DNA of 64,000 nucleotides from Candidatus Bathyarchaeota archaeon (GTDB taxonomy: Archaea; Thermoproteota; Bathyarchaeia; Bathyarchaeales; Bathycorpusculaceae), in assembly GCA_026014485.1 (NCBI GenBank), contig JAOZIE010000023.1, forward strand, positions 491,164-555,163, in the 5' to 3' direction. Shown one piece after another: positions 60,264-64,000 of this stretch. How positions within the stretch are numbered: the stretch's first letter is position 1; every line of letters starts with the position of its first letter. The notes beneath the pieces were generated by a model, which had not been told where the DNA came from, ran no database searches, and saw only the letters and a program-made list of their open reading frames with translations. Made by a program: the position numbers and the translations under genes.

Positions 60264-60686
60264 GTGTCAATAGCGCAAAGAAAACTCGGCAGCGAAATCG
60301 CAGCGCTGATGGAGAAACCAGTCACAGTTAACACAACAACTGGCAAAAAATTTGTCGGCACACTCATAGGCATAAACCCCGATACCTTAAGCCTCTGTAT
60401 AGCAGAAGCCAGAGACGAAACAGGGCAAACTGCACGTCGCATCTTCCTCAACGGCAGCATAGTCGCACAAATAGCCAGCACTGAGAAACCCTTTGACCTC
60501 AGAGCACTTGCAACAAGATTAGAAAAAGTCTTCCCCACCATGGTCAAACTCTACGAAGACCAAGGCTTCATCTGGGTTATGGATAAAGTTAAACTGACCG
60601 AAAAAGGCGTCGTGGAAGGTTCAGGACCCGCGGCAGAACGTGTCCAAAGAGTCTACGACCTTTTCATGACTGAATCCAAAGCCTAA
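60264..60686 (+). CDS. Lsm/Sm-like archaeal protein with C-terminal extension
   Basis: PVTVNTTTGKKFVGTLIGINPDTLSLCIAEA...RIFLNGSIVAQI. Confidence 0.82.
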   Translation: MSIAQRKLGSEIAALMEKPVTVNTTTGKKFVGTLIGINPDTLSLCIAEARDETGQTARRIFLNGSIVAQIASTEKPFDLRALATRLEKVFPTMVKLYEDQGFIWVMDKVKLTEKGVVEGSGPAAERVQRVYDLFMTESKA

Positions 60687-61435
60687 ATGTACCAGCGCAG
60701 CGCCTCTTCCTCTTTCTTCTTTTCTTCAGAGATGTTTCGGATTAGCCCAAATGACTCAAGCACCTTTTTGGTTTGTTCCGCAGATGCATCAACCCCCGCC
60801 AAGTCCACTGTTAAACCCAGATGCTTATTTAACGCCGTTAACGCCGCTGTCGTCGCCGTGACATCAGGATACATACCCAATGTGTCCACCAGCAACGCAA
60901 AAGCCCGCATGCCCCGCAGTTTGCACAAGCCTACCACAAGACCTGCAATGCCAAAAATGTGTCCAACCATAACTTTTCTGGTTAAACCCAGTGCCTCTTC
61001 AAGAGTTACCTCATCTGAGGCTGCACAGCGAATGCTTGGTTCGCTTTTGATTTCCTCTTTTTTGAAGCCGCCCAGTGAAATCGCGGATTTGCAACCTAAC
61101 TCTTGTGCCGCATCTAGCACTTTGCCGCATAACTCGTACTGCCCAAAAGTGGTTAACGCCTGAGTGTTGCCGTACCAGATGATTAAGTCACGTTTGCCTT
61201 CTTCACTTTTGACGTAGTACAACTCGTTTACGGGTGTGCGTGCGCTTCCAGTTTCCGTTAGGATGGCAAAATCCTGAAAACTCGACGAAACAATGTTCGC
61301 GAATTTTTTGGCTTTCAACTGCGTTATCAGATGTAACGCGGTGATGTTGGCGACGAAGCCGATTCCTGGCAGTCCCTCGATTAAGACTGGGTCTTTGAGT
61401 TGCGGTTTCTCTGTGATTTGGATGCTGCAGACCAT
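60683..61435 (-). CDS. PAC2-family proteasome-assembly-chaperone-like protein
   Basis: DPVLIEGLPGIGFVANITALHLI; GGF..; GIAGLVVGLCKLRGMRAFALLVDT. Confidence 0.88.
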   Translation of the reverse strand: MVCSIQITEKPQLKDPVLIEGLPGIGFVANITALHLITQLKAKKFANIVSSSFQDFAILTETGSARTPVNELYYVKSEEGKRDLIIWYGNTQALTTFGQYELCGKVLDAAQELGCKSAISLGGFKKEEIKSEPSIRCAASDEVTLEEALGLTRKVMVGHIFGIAGLVVGLCKLRGMRAFALLVDTLGMYPDVTATTAALTALNKHLGLTVDLAGVDASAEQTKKVLESFGLIRNISEEKKKEEEALRWYI

Positions 61436-61555
61436 AACGTGGCTTCCTGAGGTGTTTGATGGGTAATTAGCTGCCGATAAGATATAAGCATGCCTAATTC
61501 GCGGCTTTTTCTAATCTGTGGATGCCCGCCGCTTTTTTTGGCGTTTCCAAATTGG

Positions 61556-62428
61556 CTACCGCCCGTTTTTCTTTGACCGTGACCCTAATGTTTCAGCGTA
61601 GACGTTGCAGAATTGGGCTCCGAACAGGATGAATTGGTCAATGATGAAAATCCACAGCAGCAGAACAATCAGCGATCCAGCGGCGCCTCCGATGGATGTG
61701 ACTGGAAACGTGTGGATATACCAGCCGAAAAGGTAATTCAGAACTGTTGAAACGAGACCTGTTATAACCGCTGCTAACCAGACGTCTTGCCATTCAATGT
61801 GGGTGTCAGGTATCTGTATGTATATGAACGCGAAAAGAGCCGTGACTAAAATGAAGGACAGAAAAACCTCTGTTATGCCAAAAATTGTTGCTGATGCGTT
61901 TCCAATTATGGGTTCCAGTACGAAGCTCAACGTGTTAGACAACAAAGTCGTGCTTGACGTCCACGCAAACACCATAACTGATACCCCTGAAACGATGAGA
62001 AATGGTCCAATTCTTTCCCGAATATATGCTTTCAGACTTCGCTTTTTAGCTGGAACATTCCATATTGCGTTAAACGTGTCCTGTAGCACAGCAAAAGCTC
62101 CGATTGCCCCAAGTACCGCGAAAGCTACGCTGATGACGGAGCCGAAAATTGAGGCGAACGGATTTTGAGCGCTTTCTACTATGTCCTTTACTATTTCTGC
62201 AACTGCGGGACCTGCCACCACGGTTATCTGTTCAATTAGCCGTTGAAGCGCTTGGGGCTGACCGTAAACCACCCCAAAAATGGTTGCTAAAATAACTAGA
62301 AGTGACGGCAAGGGCAAAATGGTGAAGAATGCAAGTGCTGCTGCTCGTATGGTGGCGTTGTTGGTTTGCCATTTGCTAAATGACGCCTTGGCTATAGCCA
62401 AAAACTCTTTTCGGTTCATAAGCAGCAC
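61556..62428 (-). CDS. YihY/BrkB-family membrane protein
   Basis: AAALAFFTILPLPSLLVILATI; VAFAVLGAIGAFAVLQDTFNAIWNV; LLLWIFIIDQFILFGAQF. Confidence 0.9.
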   Translation of the reverse strand: MLLMNRKEFLAIAKASFSKWQTNNATIRAAALAFFTILPLPSLLVILATIFGVVYGQPQALQRLIEQITVVAGPAVAEIVKDIVESAQNPFASIFGSVISVAFAVLGAIGAFAVLQDTFNAIWNVPAKKRSLKAYIRERIGPFLIVSGVSVMVFAWTSSTTLLSNTLSFVLEPIIGNASATIFGITEVFLSFILVTALFAFIYIQIPDTHIEWQDVWLAAVITGLVSTVLNYLFGWYIHTFPVTSIGGAAGSLIVLLLWIFIIDQFILFGAQFCNVYAETLGSRSKKNGR

Positions 62429-62603
62429 TCATTCACCTTTTTTTCAGGTAGCGTAAACGATAAGACTTACATTGTGTTGACTAAAATTCATTCATAATAC
62501 ACGAAAAAGAAGCCATATCACACGTTAAATGTGATTGTGACTGCGTTGTAGACACCACAAGTTGTATCCCTGTAATGGAAATGTCTGTAAAGCAACCCCG
62601 AAT

Positions 62604-62670
62604 CCTATTTGGTGGCTAATAGTGATTCATTGCAGAAACGATAGAGGGGGTCTCTATTGGCAATTCCACA
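62604..62670. repeat. Intergenic element copy B (paired with 12466..12532)
   Basis: CCTATTTGGtGGCTAATA...ATAGAGGGGGTCTCTATTGGCAATTCCACA; ~86 nt before tgtA. Confidence 0.6.
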
Positions 62671-62755
62671 AATAATTAAGCGCAGCTTCCTGAATTCTGC
62701 TCCAAGACGGGCTAACGTTTTTTATAAGCGCCTCCGCTGATACGTTTGGATTTAA

Positions 62756-64000
62756 ATGAGCTTCGAAGTCAAAGAAAAAGACCTGCTGGGTAGAATCGGC
62801 AAACTTAAAACCAAAAGCGGCGCCGTCGAAACCCCTTTGATGTTTCCCGTTATAAACCCCAGCATACAACTGGTTCCGCCGCAGCGGCTCAAGGACGAGT
62901 TCGGCTTCGAAGCTGTCATCACAAACGCCTATATTTTGTGGAAACGTTACCGTGAGCAACCTGCAAACGAGGGCTTACACAAGTTTCTCAAGTACGACGG
63001 ATCAGTCATGACCGACTCAGGTGCCTACCAAATCCTTGTGTACGGAAACGTGGAAGTTTCTCAAGCGGAAATTGTGGATTATCAGGAACGCATCGGCAGC
63101 GACATAGCCACGATACTGGATATACCTACAGGCTGGCATGTCCCCAAAGAACGCGCCAAAGAAACCGTGGCGGAAACCCTAAAACGCGCCAAAGCCTTCT
63201 TCAAACTGAAAACCCGCCAAGACACCCTCTGGGTTGGACCCGTACAAGGCGGAAGACATCTGGACCTTGTTGCCAAATCCGCAAAAGCCATGGGCAAACT
63301 GCCCTTCCCAATACACGCGTTGGGCAGCCCCACTGAAGTTATGGAAAACTACCGATACGACGTACTCGTTGACATGATAATGACGGCGAAAATGAATCTG
63401 CCCCCAGAACGACCCCTACACCTATTCGGCGCAGGACACCCGCACATGATGGCTTTGGCTGCCGCTCTGGGATGCGACCTTTTCGACAGCGCCGCATACG
63501 CCCTTTATGCCCGCGAGAACCGTTACATGACCGAGAACGGAACCTGGCGGCTGGGTGAAATGGATTATTTTCCCTGTCAATGTCCCCGATGCGCAAAAGC
63601 CACGCCAAAACAGGTGCTGGAGTTGCCCAAAGCTGACAAAGAGCAGTTTCTCGCCGAACACAACCTGCACGTTTGCATGGCTGAGTTGAATAGAATAAAG
63701 CAAGCTATCCGCGACGGCAGACTCTGGGAACACGTGGAGATGCGTGCACACAACCACCCCGCCCTGTTAACCGCTCTGAAACGAGTCAAGGCTTACGAGG
63801 GCTTCATCGCAGAGGGGAGCCCGACGGTGAAGCAAAGCGGGTTCTTCTTCTTAGGCAACGTGGGGCTTGCCCGACCCGAAATCGTGCACTACCGCCAACG
63901 GCTCAGCACTCGGTATCAGCCGCCATGCGAAGCCAAAGTTCTTCTGCTTGTGCCCCAGACCCGCACTAAGCCTTTTCATCGAAGCGAAGAATTCAAGCAA
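62756..64000 (+). CDS. tgtA: tRNA-guanine(15) transglycosylase (archaeosine), partial at window end
   Basis: MSFEVKEKDLLGRIGKLKTKSGAVETPLMFPVINPS...TDSGAYQILVYG...HALGSPTEVM; missed in ORF track because it is open at the window edge. Confidence 0.93.
   Translation, partial: MSFEVKEKDLLGRIGKLKTKSGAVETPLMFPVINPSIQLVPPQRLKDEFGFEAVITNAYILWKRYREQPANEGLHKFLKYDGSVMTDSGAYQILVYGNVEVSQAEIVDYQERIGSDIATILDIPTGWHVPKERAKETVAETLKRAKAFFKLKTRQDTLWVGPVQGGRHLDLVAKSAKAMGKLPFPIHALGSPTEVMENYRYDVLVDMIMTAKMNLPPERPLHLFGAGHPHMMALAAALGCDLFDSAAYALYARENRYMTENGTWRLGEMDYFPCQCPRCAKATPKQVLELPKADKEQFLAEHNLHVCMAELNRIKQAIRDGRLWEHVEMRAHNHPALLTALKRVKAYEGFIAEGSPTVKQSGFFFLGNVGLARPEIVHYRQRLSTRYQPPCEAKVLLLVPQTRTKPFHRSEEFKQ

Noticed and set aside
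62654-62959. Minus-strand 101-aa ORF
   Set aside because: Antisense to the tgtA 5' region, which is strongly supported on the plus strand
1-64000. CRISPR array or rRNA genes
   Set aside because: No regularly spaced direct repeats of CRISPR type and no rRNA-like sequence seen by eye

Overview
Archaeal chromosomal window, most consistent with a Bathyarchaeia-like lineage (taxonomy is inference from gene content: TgtA, Lsm, PAC2, archaeal pilins, short PurA). Main blocks, left to right: (1) a cell-surface locus (TIG-repeat giant protein plus a coiled-coil, TM-anchored partner); (2) an AAA+ ATPase/coiled-coil gene pair; (3) a type IV pilus locus (GspE/TadA-type ATPase, TadC/FlaJ-like protein, several pilin-like proteins, prepilin peptidase); (4) tandem Amt ammonium transporters; (5) an intron-less tRNA-Pro(TGG) with encoded CCA; (6) housekeeping and metabolic genes (PurA, GlmM, GlmU-like, HtrA, DUF362, ferredoxins); (7) an accessory island at ~51.7-60.2 kb with a divergent tyrosine recombinase, a TIR/deoxyribosyltransferase-like candidate effector, tandem HTH modules, RHH regulators, a wHTH protein with a C-terminal TFB-type zinc ribbon, and a palindrome-rich non-coding end; (8) Lsm, PAC2, YihY and partial tgtA. 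Leads most worth checking: a duplicated ~67-bp intergenic element 50 kb apart, a JAMM metalloprotease gene interrupted by one in-frame TAA, the accessory island, and near-identical DNA tracts shared by the two amt genes. No searches were run; family calls are motif recognition by eye.
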